A stretch of 30,623 nucleotides of DNA from NCBI GenBank assembly GCA_002391065.1, contig DGRP01000018.1, positions 1-30,623 on the forward strand, in the 5' to 3' direction. The DNA is from Ruminococcus sp. UBA4385. Its GTDB lineage: Bacteria; Bacillota_A; Clostridia; Oscillospirales; Ruminococcaceae. Below, one piece after another: positions 7,801 through 15,414 of the stretch (position 1 is its first letter; every line of letters begins with the position of its first letter). The notes beneath the pieces were generated by a model. The model made no database searches. It had not been told where the DNA came from and saw nothing but the letters and a program-made list of their open reading frames with translations. Both the position numbers and the translations under genes were made by a program.

Positions 7801-10572
7801 GCCGATAAGGGAACCAAGTGCTGTGCCTTCTATAGAGCACGCCTCTGCTATACCGCAGAGAGCGTCTGCACTGCGGCGGTCTGTGCCTGCCTGAACAGGA
7901 AGGACTGAATTCAGCGTCCCCAGACCGCCCTGCGCACCGTCTGCAAGAGAGAGGAGCGCACGGCACTCACGCTCAAACTCGTCACGGAGTTCAATAGAAT
8001 AGTTTGAGCCGTTATATGTTCTGAAGGGGTGCTCAGCGAATACACCTATCTCGGCAGCAGCTGACGCATACTTATCTGTAAGCTCGGTCACTCTTGCGAG
8101 CTGTGCTTCGTCAAGGCTTGAGAGAAGGCTGTCATCAAAACTCAGCATATCCTTATACTGAAGTCTCTCCCTGAAAATGCCGATAGAGTCATAAAGCGAT
8201 ACTCCGCACTTTCTCTTTGCGTGAAGAGCGTCCATTATGTGATTAAGGTCACGCTTGAGCTCCTCGCACTTGGCGGCTGTGGCTTCGTACTCCTCGGCAG
8301 GCTTTATTCTGCCTACCTCAAGCGCCTTTTCAAGCTGACCGAGAACTACGCTCTTATTAGTCTTGTTTGAGTGAAGCTCCAGACAGAAGGGGTCAAGACC
8401 TATGCCTGCGAGCCTTTTCTTAACTACGCTGAGCGCTGCCATTTTTTCGGCGGCAAAGAGGACAGACTTGCCCTGATACAGAGCGTTTGCTATCATATTT
8501 GTAATAGTCTGCGACTTTCCTGTTCCCGGAGGGCCGTGCAGAACGAAGCTCTCGCCCTTTGATGCCATGACTACAGCCGTAAGCTGTGAGGAGTCGGCTA
8601 TCATCGGAACGGCAATGTCAGCCATTGAAACTGTGGTGTCGCAGTTTTCGGGAGTGACGGTCTGCTCCTGCGGTGTCCAGGTGATAGCGCCCTTTACAAG
8701 TGAGGACACTATCTTGTTTTTTTCAAGCTCATCGGCACGGTTTCTGATATCGTTCCACATTACGAACTGACCGAAGGAGAACAGCCCGAGATATGCATAA
8801 TCAAGAATGTTCCAGCGGCTCTTGTTCATTATTGCCTGTCTGATCGTATTGAAAACGAGTGCTGTGTCTGTGCCGTTTTCGTCATCTATCGGCAGAGGGT
8901 CAAGACCGTTTATCTCTATGCCGTGATCCTGCCTGAGGTATTCAAGCAGAGTGATATTTATCTGAGGATCCTCCTGCCTTGTGCGGATAACGTAGCCGTG
9001 ATTTCTGATACTCTTCACGAGGTCTACAGGCACAAGGATAAGGGGTGCATATCTTGGCTTCTGAGAAACGTCGGTCTCATACCATTTAAGGAAGCCCAGT
9101 GCTAAAAACAGTGTATTCGAGCCGTTTTCCTCTATCGCTGTCTTGGCAGCTCTGAATATGCTTTTAAGGGTGCGTTCAAGCTCGGCCTTTGAAATAAATG
9201 TGCGAATACGGCTGCTTTTCAGCTCCTCCTCGCTGATGCTTTTTACTGCTGCCATATCAAGATCAGGCTCAAAGCCGTCTTCACGGCTTATGAAAAGCTG
9301 CTGCGAGGGGCTCTCGCAGACGAGCAGGTCTTTTTCGTTCCAGACTATGTCCTCTAAAGCATGAAGGTCGGAAGCAACAAGTCTCAGGGTGTTCTTTGTA
9401 GCCCTGAAATTCAGAAGTGAATTTCTCAGGCTGAAATCAAGAAGCTTTCTTTCCCACATTTTCTGCTTGGTCATTACACGCTCTCCCGAGGCAACTCCCA
9501 GCATTGCGGAGTTGATAGCCGCAGGAGCGCCTGCACTCAGCTCATCTGACACAGTGACAAAGCCTGCTTCTCCCTCTGTCACAGACACAGAGCCTATAGC
9601 GCTTGCTCTTGAGCGCCTCACATCAATGCAGATATCAAACTCCTCAGTGCCTGAGAAATGTGCTTTTCCGTTCATGAGGGCTGTATCAAACTGCACTCCC
9701 CTGCCTGCAACCATATCGGTACACTCAACACAGAAAAGCTCCTCAGCCTGATCTGCAAGACGCTTTTGTATTGCTGTGATGTCATCGGTCACAAAGTCGG
9801 CAAAGCTCTGCTCCTCAAACCATGCACCTGCAAAGGCATGACCCTTCATAAAGAACAGAAGCGGTGCAAGACCTGCTGCCTCTAAGCAGGCACAGTAAAG
9901 CACTGCAAAATCAAGACAGGTACCCTTTTTCTCACCGAGGAGAACATCGGGAGTTTTTACCTTAATTTCACCGTTTTCAAAGCTTGCAGGTGGATTGATA
10001 TAGCCGATCTCCGCTGCCTTTATTGCTTCAAAGATCGCTGCAGCCTGCTGCTTAACGTTATTGTTATCCTGCATCTGATAGCCGAGAAACTGCGCACTGC
10101 CTGTCCACTGCTGCATAAAAGAAGCAGCGCTCTGAACTATCTGCGCAACACTCTGAGCTGTCGGCGTGATAAAGGCGCAGACAGTTTCGGGCATACGGGC
10201 TGTGCCGTTCCAGATTTCAGGCGGCAGGAGCTTTATCTCCTCCTGCTGTCGGCAGAGGGCCTCCTCGCCCTGCCATACGCTTGCAAAAAGCTTGCCCTGA
10301 ACAGTCTCGGTGAGCTCCATAAGCTTTGTAAGCTCAATATTCAGCTTGATCGGTGTAACCCTGAGTGTCTCTCCTGCCCCGACCGAGCTAAGCTTTACTG
10401 TGACGTCCTCTGCAAAGGCAGGGTCAAAGTGGAGTCTGAGCTCTAAGTCTGTGAAGCTCTGATCGCTCTCATTCGTAACTGTCAGGTCTCTCACCAGAGG
10501 CACCTTGCTTACCGCCTGTGCAGCACTGAAATCCTCGGCAAAAACCGCCTTGATATGCAGGATATCGTTCAT
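4861..10572 (-). CDS. Giant transglutaminase-like/DUF4011/superfamily 1 helicase/Vsr-like nuclease protein
   Basis: This 1903-residue protein seems to have a beta-sandwich-like N-terminus (about 1-110). A transglutaminase-like region (about 120-320) follows, with a Cys in GTCLDFAVLY near 217, a His in GHAF near 245 and acidic residues near 261. A DUF4011 segment begins near 365 (KMWERKLLDFSLRNSLLNF). The superfamily 1 helicase core has Walker A GPPGTGKSQT near 680, an insert of several hundred residues, Walker B FDEASQLP near 1300, GDPKQLPP near 1325, HYRSKHE near 1372 and VTRSKK near 1538. A Vsr/MTES_1575-like nuclease fold lies near 1595-1690 (YRLDIGVID), followed by a DUF3320-like region near 1755-1800. 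Proteins with DUF4011, helicase and Vsr-like parts have been proposed as antiphage factors, so a defence role is possible but not shown here. GGGGAGA precedes the ATG. The gene follows HPr after 18 bases. Confidence 0.9.
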   Translation of the reverse strand: MNDILHIKAVFAEDFSAAQAVSKVPLVRDLTVTNESDQSFTDLELRLHFDPAFAEDVTVKLSSVGAGETLRVTPIKLNIELTKLMELTETVQGKLFASVWQGEEALCRQQEEIKLLPPEIWNGTARMPETVCAFITPTAQSVAQIVQSAASFMQQWTGSAQFLGYQMQDNNNVKQQAAAIFEAIKAAEIGYINPPASFENGEIKVKTPDVLLGEKKGTCLDFAVLYCACLEAAGLAPLLFFMKGHAFAGAWFEEQSFADFVTDDITAIQKRLADQAEELFCVECTDMVAGRGVQFDTALMNGKAHFSGTEEFDICIDVRRSRASAIGSVSVTEGEAGFVTVSDELSAGAPAAINSAMLGVASGERVMTKQKMWERKLLDFSLRNSLLNFRATKNTLRLVASDLHALEDIVWNEKDLLVCESPSQQLFISREDGFEPDLDMAAVKSISEEELKSSRIRTFISKAELERTLKSIFRAAKTAIEENGSNTLFLALGFLKWYETDVSQKPRYAPLILVPVDLVKSIRNHGYVIRTRQEDPQINITLLEYLRQDHGIEINGLDPLPIDDENGTDTALVFNTIRQAIMNKSRWNILDYAYLGLFSFGQFVMWNDIRNRADELEKNKIVSSLVKGAITWTPQEQTVTPENCDTTVSMADIAVPMIADSSQLTAVVMASKGESFVLHGPPGTGKSQTITNMIANALYQGKSVLFAAEKMAALSVVKKRLAGIGLDPFCLELHSNKTNKSVVLGQLEKALEVGRIKPAEEYEATAAKCEELKRDLNHIMDALHAKRKCGVSLYDSIGIFRERLQYKDMLSFDDSLLSSLDEAQLARVTELTDKYASAAAEIGVFAEHPFRTYNGSNYSIELRDEFERECRALLSLADGAQGGLGTLNSVLPVQAGTDRRSADALCGIAEACSIEGTALGSLIGNENISDIQQKLHSLCAEGDSLNTLKAEILGTYEADILNLDANSTRRAYREASAKWFIPKHFGIKKIVRSLDAYSKKQGTVTKENVSAELDKLCAVMEKRQALSSADPNITAFAGALWQGENTDFRSLSNALAKTASLDGAFRALGARPTGELPAYTQQMADAKSAIEAFTRSCDALSEKYRIDFSAEEASSGWITDIRTTIDVMLANLSELRERVIFTQAEAPLRECGLTSVCAAYRTGKVPTAELSDAMLCCLHYSLALKYIREDERLSSFSGKQAEDIIARYAEVTERYRTLTVTQLVSKLSANIPNTMVGSAASSEVGILKKAIKNNGRMLSIRKLFEQIPTLLRRLCPCMLMSPISVAQYIDPTFPKFDLVIFDEASQLPTSEAVGTIARADNAIIVGDPKQLPPTSFFKSDKTDEDNAEHDDLESLLDDCLALSMPQEYLKWHYRSKHESLIAFSNMKYYDNKLYTFPSPRDMVSQVKLVQLDGFYDKGSSKQNRAEAEAVVAEIMRRLRDEKLRNDSIGVVTFSLAQQTLIEDLLEDEFNANPDIAEFDAQSKEPVFVKNLENVQGDERDVILFSIGYGPDKDGKVSMNFGPINREGGWRRLNVAVTRSKKEMIIYSVLRPEQIDLSRTRSQGAEGLKAFLEFAQRGRNINVADRTGISKEPVVNEIADRVRELGYECNCSIGASEYRLDIGVIDPENKDEYMLGIMLDGKTCYNTPAAKDRFISQPSVLEGLGWRICRVWTLDWFDDPERVMAQIKDAIANAKTPIVKQETQKEEPVFIQEAPVEAGLNARPYVSTNITELGTMQDFYNEGNTQKSLNLMTNILETEAPIERSLFMKKVFSAWGISRSTQKAEMHFAKLMGSLSKQITMDSEHAFIWGGAAATDSMSYYRTPTEQMQRSAEEIASQEYTCAALEVLDEQLALSESDLIRETAKKFGFTRLTAPIENTVRFALTQAEQNGRIEKLDNGNYSRT

Positions 10573-10590
10573 CGTAATCTCCCCTATCTG

Positions 10591-10857
10591 TTATAGTCCG
10601 AATCCGTTTGAAATGCGTGAGAGTATATCACGAAGAGCCTCCTCCTCGTTTTCACCCTCACAGATTATAGTCACCCTCTGACCCATTTTTGCGCCTGCCA
10701 GAGGTACATTCATTATAGATTTTGCGTTCACGGTCTTGCCGTTGGCGCAAAGCTTTATATTGCAGTTCTCATAAGCCTTGCAAGCCTTGACAAGCTCGCC
10801 CGCAGGTCTGAAATGCAGACCCTCCTTGTTTACTACAGTTGCCTCGCCCGAAACCAT
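10591..10857 (-). CDS. HPr-family phosphocarrier protein
   Basis: This 88-residue protein has the HPr fold pattern. The phosphorylatable His15 lies in NKEGLHFRPAGEL with Arg17 and Pro18. A Ser at position 47 in NAKSIMNVPL corresponds to the HPr kinase site of Firmicutes. HPr passes phosphate from enzyme I to sugar permeases of the phosphotransferase system, and its Ser-phosphorylated form is a carbon-catabolite signal. Residue 16 is Phe where most HPr proteins have Ala. No other phosphotransferase genes lie nearby, so it may serve mainly in regulation. The start codon lies two bases after the methyltransferase stop, with AAAGAGGCG as ribosome-binding site, so the genes are coupled. Confidence 0.9.
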   Translation of the reverse strand: MVSGEATVVNKEGLHFRPAGELVKACKAYENCNIKLCANGKTVNAKSIMNVPLAGAKMGQRVTIICEGENEEEALRDILSRISNGFGL

Positions 10858-10859
10858 TT

Positions 10860-11462
10860 TTACGCCTCTTTCTTTGTGATAACCGCAATTGCGCAGTCCA
10901 TTCTGCCCCTGACTACATCGAACTCAGGCTCAAAGCCTAAGTCTGTGAAGAACTCCTTGTAGGACTCATAGTCAAACTCACGCTTAAAATCCACTCCAAT
11001 GAGGGAGAGCGCATCAACGGCTATGCTTGCAGAGGTGTTCTCGGAATTGATATAGGTCGGAATTATGACCTTTCCCCCTGTTCTGCACACACGCAGAAGC
11101 TCTTCTATTGCCTTTTCGGGCTCATCGAGCAGGTGGATAACATTGCCTGCTATCACCTTGTCGAATCGCTCGTCACGGCAGTTGATGTTCATTATATCTG
11201 CGTATCTGAACCTGATGTTATTGAGATTATCGCAGTTTTTCTGAGCCTCAACCAGCATACCCTTTGACATATCGGTAGCGACCAGAAGCCTGCACCTGGG
11301 AGCAACGTATTTTGTTATTGCACCTGTTCCGCAGGCACATTCAAGAACGGTATCGCTCTCGTCTATCTCCTGTGCGACTCTCTTGCCTAAATTGGTATAG
11401 ACATCTTTGTTATAGATAGTTTCCGCAAGATCATAAAAGCCTGCAAATTTGTCCCAGATCAT
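10860..11462 (-). CDS. Class I SAM-dependent methyltransferase
   Basis: This 200-residue cytoplasmic protein has the Rossmann methyltransferase signature. Motif I is VLECACGTGAITKYV (near 40-54), an acidic residue follows at the end of beta 2 (VATDMSKGML), and motif IV-like DKVIAGNVIHLL and a motif with LRVCRTGGKVIIP come after. It resembles UbiE/Methyltransf_11 enzymes that act on small molecules, but the acceptor cannot be inferred. GAAAGAGGATATT precedes the start. It lies between the esterase gene, 24 bases upstream, and HPr, 2 bases downstream, in one minus-strand run. Confidence 0.88.
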   Translation of the reverse strand: MIWDKFAGFYDLAETIYNKDVYTNLGKRVAQEIDESDTVLECACGTGAITKYVAPRCRLLVATDMSKGMLVEAQKNCDNLNNIRFRYADIMNINCRDERFDKVIAGNVIHLLDEPEKAIEELLRVCRTGGKVIIPTYINSENTSASIAVDALSLIGVDFKREFDYESYKEFFTDLGFEPEFDVVRGRMDCAIAVITKKEA

Positions 11463-11486
11463 AATATCCTCTTTCTATGCTGAAAA

Positions 11487-12998
11487 TCAGCGTCTGTAGT
11501 TTTCTTCCTTTGTATTGAACGGCGCAAGCGGTATGCCTGCATCGTTATAGACATTTACCTCGCCGTAGTTTGTCCAGCAGTATGAAGCAAACTTCGGCTC
11601 CTTTACCTCTGCACTTGTGAGGACAACCTTTTCGCCCTCGATGACTGCATCGGCAGGCCTGAAGTCTCCGTCCTCGCCTGCAAGCTCAAAGCCTGCTGCT
11701 TCTCCTCTGAATTCAAGACCCTCTGCATTTTTAAGCGTGAGCACTGCCCTTTCGCCCTCAAAGGTAACGCTCTCAAGGAACGCACCGTCCGCCTTGACGT
11801 CCATTCCGTAGGCCAGCTTTTCTGCCTGCAAGCAAAGGCGCTCTCCGACAGGCTTTTTGTCGGTCGGGTGGATATTGTCAAGCTCTCCGCAGTCGAGGAT
11901 AACTGCCATGCCTGTGTTTTTTACAATTCTGTAGGCTCTCATCTGTGCGGAGCGTATCTTCGCCCAGTGCTTATAGTCGGGGTCGTGAGCATATCTGAAC
12001 ATTGGAAGCTGGGTAAGTATGAACGGCAGGTCATCATCGCCCCAGTTTGTTCTCCAGAGCTTTATAAGTGCCGTGAAAAGCTCATAATAGCTGTCGGGCT
12101 TGTGGTCGTCGGATTCGCCCTGATAGTAGAGGAAGCCCCTCAGTGTGTACGGGCAGACCCTCATAAGCATAGTATCATAAAGGCCTGTCGGTCTGAACGG
12201 ATTGAGCTCGCACATAGGTCCCGGCCAGAGGTTCTTTCCGCAGAGCTCCTGCACTCTGTCCCACGATGCCCCCGGCTCGTTTTTGTAGACCTCCTGCTCC
12301 TTTTCGTGCCACTTGCGGTCATACTCCTCATATTCACGGTATTCCTTGGTCTGCTGTTCAATAGACTTGCCTGCAACCTTTTCATCATACTCGTCTATGT
12401 AGCTTCTGATACGGCTGTCAGCTTCGAGGGTGGCTCTGTCTACCCATGCGGAAGCTGATGTTCCGCCCCAGTTGCAGCCGATAAGCCCGACCGTCACTCC
12501 GAGCTCCCTTGCAAGCTTCACTCCGAAGTGAAAGCCTACCGCACTCCACGCACGGGAAGCCTCAGGGCCTGCCTGAGACCACGCTGAGTTTTCCTCATCG
12601 TGCCGGAACTTATCGTCCTTATAGCCGTTTTTCTGTGTGTAGTAGAAGCGCACATTGCAGTCAGGTGTAAGGCCTTTGAGTATCTCCTGTCCGTCCTTGG
12701 CATTCTGAAGCTCCAGCTCCATATTTGACTGACCTCCGCAGAGCCACACCTCACCTACCGCAACTCTGTAAAAGGTGACTGTGTCTGTGCCGTCGGTGAG
12801 TGTCATTTCGTAGTCGCCGCCTGCACTCATAGGTGCGAGGGTAAGCTCCCACTTGCCGTCTTTGACCTTTGCACAGGCGGAGTTTCCGTTAATTGAAGCG
12901 GTAACTGTTCTTCCGTTCTCGCCCCTGCCCCATACGGTGATGTTCTTGTCTCTTTGCAGAACCATATCGTTGCTGAAAACACTTGCAGGCTTTAGCAT
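11487..12998 (-). CDS. SASA-family carbohydrate esterase (sialate O-acetylesterase-like)
   Basis: The 503-residue product starts with a beta-sandwich region and then the SGNH-type nucleophile motif GGQSNMELEL (Ser near 91). An oxyanion-region GCNWGGTSAS lies near 175, YYQGESD near 295, and the catalytic Asp/His block DNIHPTDKKPVGERL near 373. This is the pattern of 9-O-acetylsialate esterase and related acetylxylan esterases. No signal peptide is present, so it probably deacetylates imported oligosaccharides in the cytoplasm. In a Ruminococcus-like organism acetylated plant polysaccharide fragments are a likely substrate, but that is inference. It follows the GNAT gene by 15 bases. Confidence 0.92.
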   Translation of the reverse strand: MLKPASVFSNDMVLQRDKNITVWGRGENGRTVTASINGNSACAKVKDGKWELTLAPMSAGGDYEMTLTDGTDTVTFYRVAVGEVWLCGGQSNMELELQNAKDGQEILKGLTPDCNVRFYYTQKNGYKDDKFRHDEENSAWSQAGPEASRAWSAVGFHFGVKLARELGVTVGLIGCNWGGTSASAWVDRATLEADSRIRSYIDEYDEKVAGKSIEQQTKEYREYEEYDRKWHEKEQEVYKNEPGASWDRVQELCGKNLWPGPMCELNPFRPTGLYDTMLMRVCPYTLRGFLYYQGESDDHKPDSYYELFTALIKLWRTNWGDDDLPFILTQLPMFRYAHDPDYKHWAKIRSAQMRAYRIVKNTGMAVILDCGELDNIHPTDKKPVGERLCLQAEKLAYGMDVKADGAFLESVTFEGERAVLTLKNAEGLEFRGEAAGFELAGEDGDFRPADAVIEGEKVVLTSAEVKEPKFASYCWTNYGEVNVYNDAGIPLAPFNTKEENYRR

Positions 12999-13013
12999 AA
13001 TTTATCCTCCTGA

Positions 13014-13511
13014 CTAAAGTTTGTGATAAAAAAGTATTATGTCTTCGTATTGGTTATTTATGTTTCTATATCCGCCCTCGACTGTGCCTATCTGAACAAA
13101 GCCGAGCTTCTCATAAAGGGCGGTTGCCGCCCTGTTTGATGCAACCACTGCATTAAACTGCAAAATCGTAAAGCCCCTCTGCTTTGCGATAAAGAGGGAG
13201 TGCTCCACCAGCACTCTGCCCACACCCTTGCCCCTCACCTTTGAGGACACGGCGTAGCTTGCATTTGCAATATGTCCGCACCTGCCGACATTGTTCGGGT
13301 GCAGGATATAAAGCCCCGAGACCTCGCCTTTATATTCCGCAGCACCCGTAAAGGTCTGAGATGCGAAAAACTCTGCCGCTTCCTCCTCCGTCATCGGGCT
13401 CTCCTGAGGAAAGGCATTGCCTGCCTCGACTGTTTCGTTCCATATCTCGGTCAGACGTGGAATATCTCCGGGCTCATAGGGTCGGACTGAGATGTTTTTA
13501 TACTTTTTCAT
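13014..13511 (-). CDS. GNAT-family N-acetyltransferase
   Basis: This 165-residue acetyltransferase shows the acetyl-CoA-binding motif A as VSSKVRGKGVGRVLVEHSL (an R-x-x-G-x-G type pyrophosphate loop), followed by AVVASNRAATALYEKLGFVQIGT, typical of the motif B end of GNAT folds. It resembles phosphinothricin/amino-acid N-acetyltransferases of the Pat type, although the substrate is uncertain. The frame is open 19 codons further upstream. I chose the ATG at 13511 because GGAGGAAACA directly precedes it and the conserved fold begins there. It is followed closely by the esterase gene. Confidence 0.88.
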   Translation of the reverse strand: MKKYKNISVRPYEPGDIPRLTEIWNETVEAGNAFPQESPMTEEEAAEFFASQTFTGAAEYKGEVSGLYILHPNNVGRCGHIANASYAVSSKVRGKGVGRVLVEHSLFIAKQRGFTILQFNAVVASNRAATALYEKLGFVQIGTVEGGYRNINNQYEDIILFYHKL

Positions 13512-13637
13512 TGTTTCCTCCAATGCTTGTTTTTGGGGCAGAACACATCTATCTTGCCTCATCATCAACTGAAAAACAGCGGGAGCAAAGCTATCCTTAC
13601 GAACTGTTTACGGCGTGGATTGCCCGTCCGGCAGGAC

Positions 13638-15254
13638 TCATTCTATAAATGACCTCATTCCGTGCTCTCTTCTCCACTCAAGGAAGTCCTCATAAGTGCC
13701 CATTCTGTCGATACAGCCGTCAGGGGTGATCTCAATGATGCGGTTAGCAACGGTCTGCACTATTTCGTGGTCGTGAGAGGCGAAGATCACCACTCCCTTG
13801 AAGTCAAGCATAGCATTATTGACCGCAGTGATAGACTCGAGGTCAAGGTGGTTGGTCGGTCTGTCAAGCATGATAACGTTCGAGCCGAAAAGCATCATTC
13901 GGGAGAACATACATCTTACCTTTTCTCCTCCCGAGAGCACCTCTACGGGCTTGTAGATCTCATCGCCCGAGAAGAGCATTTTTCCGAGGAAGCCCCTGAG
14001 ATATGTGTCAGTTACCTCTGAACGGGAGTAGGGTCTTATCCAGTCAACTATGGATTCTGTATGACCGTTGAAATACTTTGAGTTATCCACAGGGAAATAC
14101 GAACGTGAGGTAGATACTCCCCACTTGATCGAGCCTTCGTCGGGTTCTTCCTCTTCGGCAAGTATCTTGAAGAGAGCCGTTACTGCCTGCTCGTTCTCGG
14201 ATATAAAAGCTACCTTGTCAGTTCTTGAAAGCGTAAAGGACACGTTATTGAGAAGCTTTTCTCCGTCAACGGTCTTGGATATGCCGTTTACTTTCAGTAT
14301 ATCCTTGCCGAGGTCTCTGTCCATTGTGAACTGAACAAAGGGATATTTTCTCGATGATGCAGGTATCTCTTCTAAGCTTATCTTATCAAGGAGCTTCCTT
14401 CTCGCTGTCGCCTGACGGGACTTTGACTTGTTGGCAGAGAAGCGATTGATGAACTCCTGAAGCTCTTTTATCTTGTCCTCGTTTTTCTTCTGCTGGTTTT
14501 TCATAAGCCTCTGCATAAGCTGTGAGGACTCATACCAGAACTCATAGTTGCCGACATACATCTTGATCTTGGTGTAGTCGATATCGACTATATGGGTGCA
14601 GACGTTATTGAGAAAGTGTCTGTCATGCGATACTACAAGGACAGTTCCGAAATAATCTGCGAGGAAATCCTCCAGCCAGCGGATAGCGTCAATATCGAGG
14701 TGGTTGGTAGGCTCGTCGAGCATGATTATATCGGGGTTTCCGAAGAGTGCCTGTGCTAAAAGCACCTTGACCTTCTCATTACCCGAGAGAGTGGACATCT
14801 GCGAATAGAGGATATCCTCGGGCAGACCCAGGCCCTGCAGAAGCTTTGAAGCATCGCTCTCAGCCTCCCAGCCGTTGAGCTCTGCGAATTCGCTTTCAAG
14901 CTCGCCTGCACGGTCGCCGTCCTCCTCGGTGAAATCCTCCTTTGCGTAGAGAGCATCCTTCTCCTGCATGATGTCATAAAGCCTTTTGTTTCCCATAATG
15001 ACAGTATCAAGGACATTATACTCATCGAATGCGAAGTGATCCTGTCTGAGAACGGAGAGCCTGTCCTCCTTGGAGATGGCTACCTCACCTGTGGTGGGCT
15101 CGATCTCGCCGTTGAGGATCTTAAGAAAGGTAGACTTTCCTGCTCCGTTTGCACCGATTATGCCGTAGCAGTTGCCGTTTGTGAATTTGAGGTCAACGTC
15201 CTTGAAAAGAAGCTGTCCTCCGAACGACAGACTTACATTGCTTACTGTTATCAT
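13638..15254 (-). CDS. ABC-F family ATPase (YbiT-like) with a degenerate second ATPase domain
   Basis: This 538-residue ABC-F protein has two nucleotide-binding domains and no membrane part. ABC-F proteins act on ribosomes at the tRNA exit site or peptidyl-transferase region. The first domain is intact: GANGAGKST, a signature LSGNE, LDEPTNHLD and SHDRHF. The second keeps LSGGEKVR and SHDHE, but its Walker A place reads ISENEQAVTALF with no P-loop lysine, and the Walker B glutamate is replaced by Arg (LDRPTNHLD). Between them lies the ABC-F linker with SRQATARRKLLDKI. Overall it matches the YbiT branch. GGAGAAAG precedes the ATG. Its own promoter is divergent from glpK. Confidence 0.94.
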   Translation of the reverse strand: MITVSNVSLSFGGQLLFKDVDLKFTNGNCYGIIGANGAGKSTFLKILNGEIEPTTGEVAISKEDRLSVLRQDHFAFDEYNVLDTVIMGNKRLYDIMQEKDALYAKEDFTEEDGDRAGELESEFAELNGWEAESDASKLLQGLGLPEDILYSQMSTLSGNEKVKVLLAQALFGNPDIIMLDEPTNHLDIDAIRWLEDFLADYFGTVLVVSHDRHFLNNVCTHIVDIDYTKIKMYVGNYEFWYESSQLMQRLMKNQQKKNEDKIKELQEFINRFSANKSKSRQATARRKLLDKISLEEIPASSRKYPFVQFTMDRDLGKDILKVNGISKTVDGEKLLNNVSFTLSRTDKVAFISENEQAVTALFKILAEEEEPDEGSIKWGVSTSRSYFPVDNSKYFNGHTESIVDWIRPYSRSEVTDTYLRGFLGKMLFSGDEIYKPVEVLSGGEKVRCMFSRMMLFGSNVIMLDRPTNHLDLESITAVNNAMLDFKGVVIFASHDHEIVQTVANRIIEITPDGCIDRMGTYEDFLEWRREHGMRSFIE

Positions 15255-15289
15255 TTTACTTTCTCCTTACATTAAATACATACAAAGTT

Positions 15290-15318
15290 ATTATACCATA
15301 TCTTTCCCGATTTGTCTA
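15290..15318 (-). promoter_or_regulatory. Promoter of the ABC-F gene
   Basis: On the minus strand, TAGACA (15313-15318) and TATAAT (15290-15295) have a 17-base spacer. It lies 36 bases before the ABC-F start. Confidence 0.75.
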
Positions 15319-15362
15319 TAAAAATCAGGAAATTTTCTTGTGCTTTGATGAGAATAAAATGC

Positions 15363-15391
15363 TTTACTTTCGCAGGCTCTTATGGTATAAT
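15363..15391 (+). promoter_or_regulatory. Promoter of glpK
   Basis: TTTACT (15363-15368) and TATAAT (15386-15391) are 17 bases apart, with a short leader before the GGAGGTAA ribosome-binding site. I see no clear catabolite-response element in the gap between this and the ABC-F promoter. Confidence 0.75.
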
Positions 15392-15414
15392 AATAAAAAA
15401 CTCCGGAGGTAACT

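Noticed and set aside
13512..13637. Extra upstream coding part of the GNAT gene, or a terminator after the ABC-F gene
   Set aside because: The frame opens upstream, but the well-placed ribosome-binding site is at 13511. The TGCC/GGCA hairpin there has no T run.
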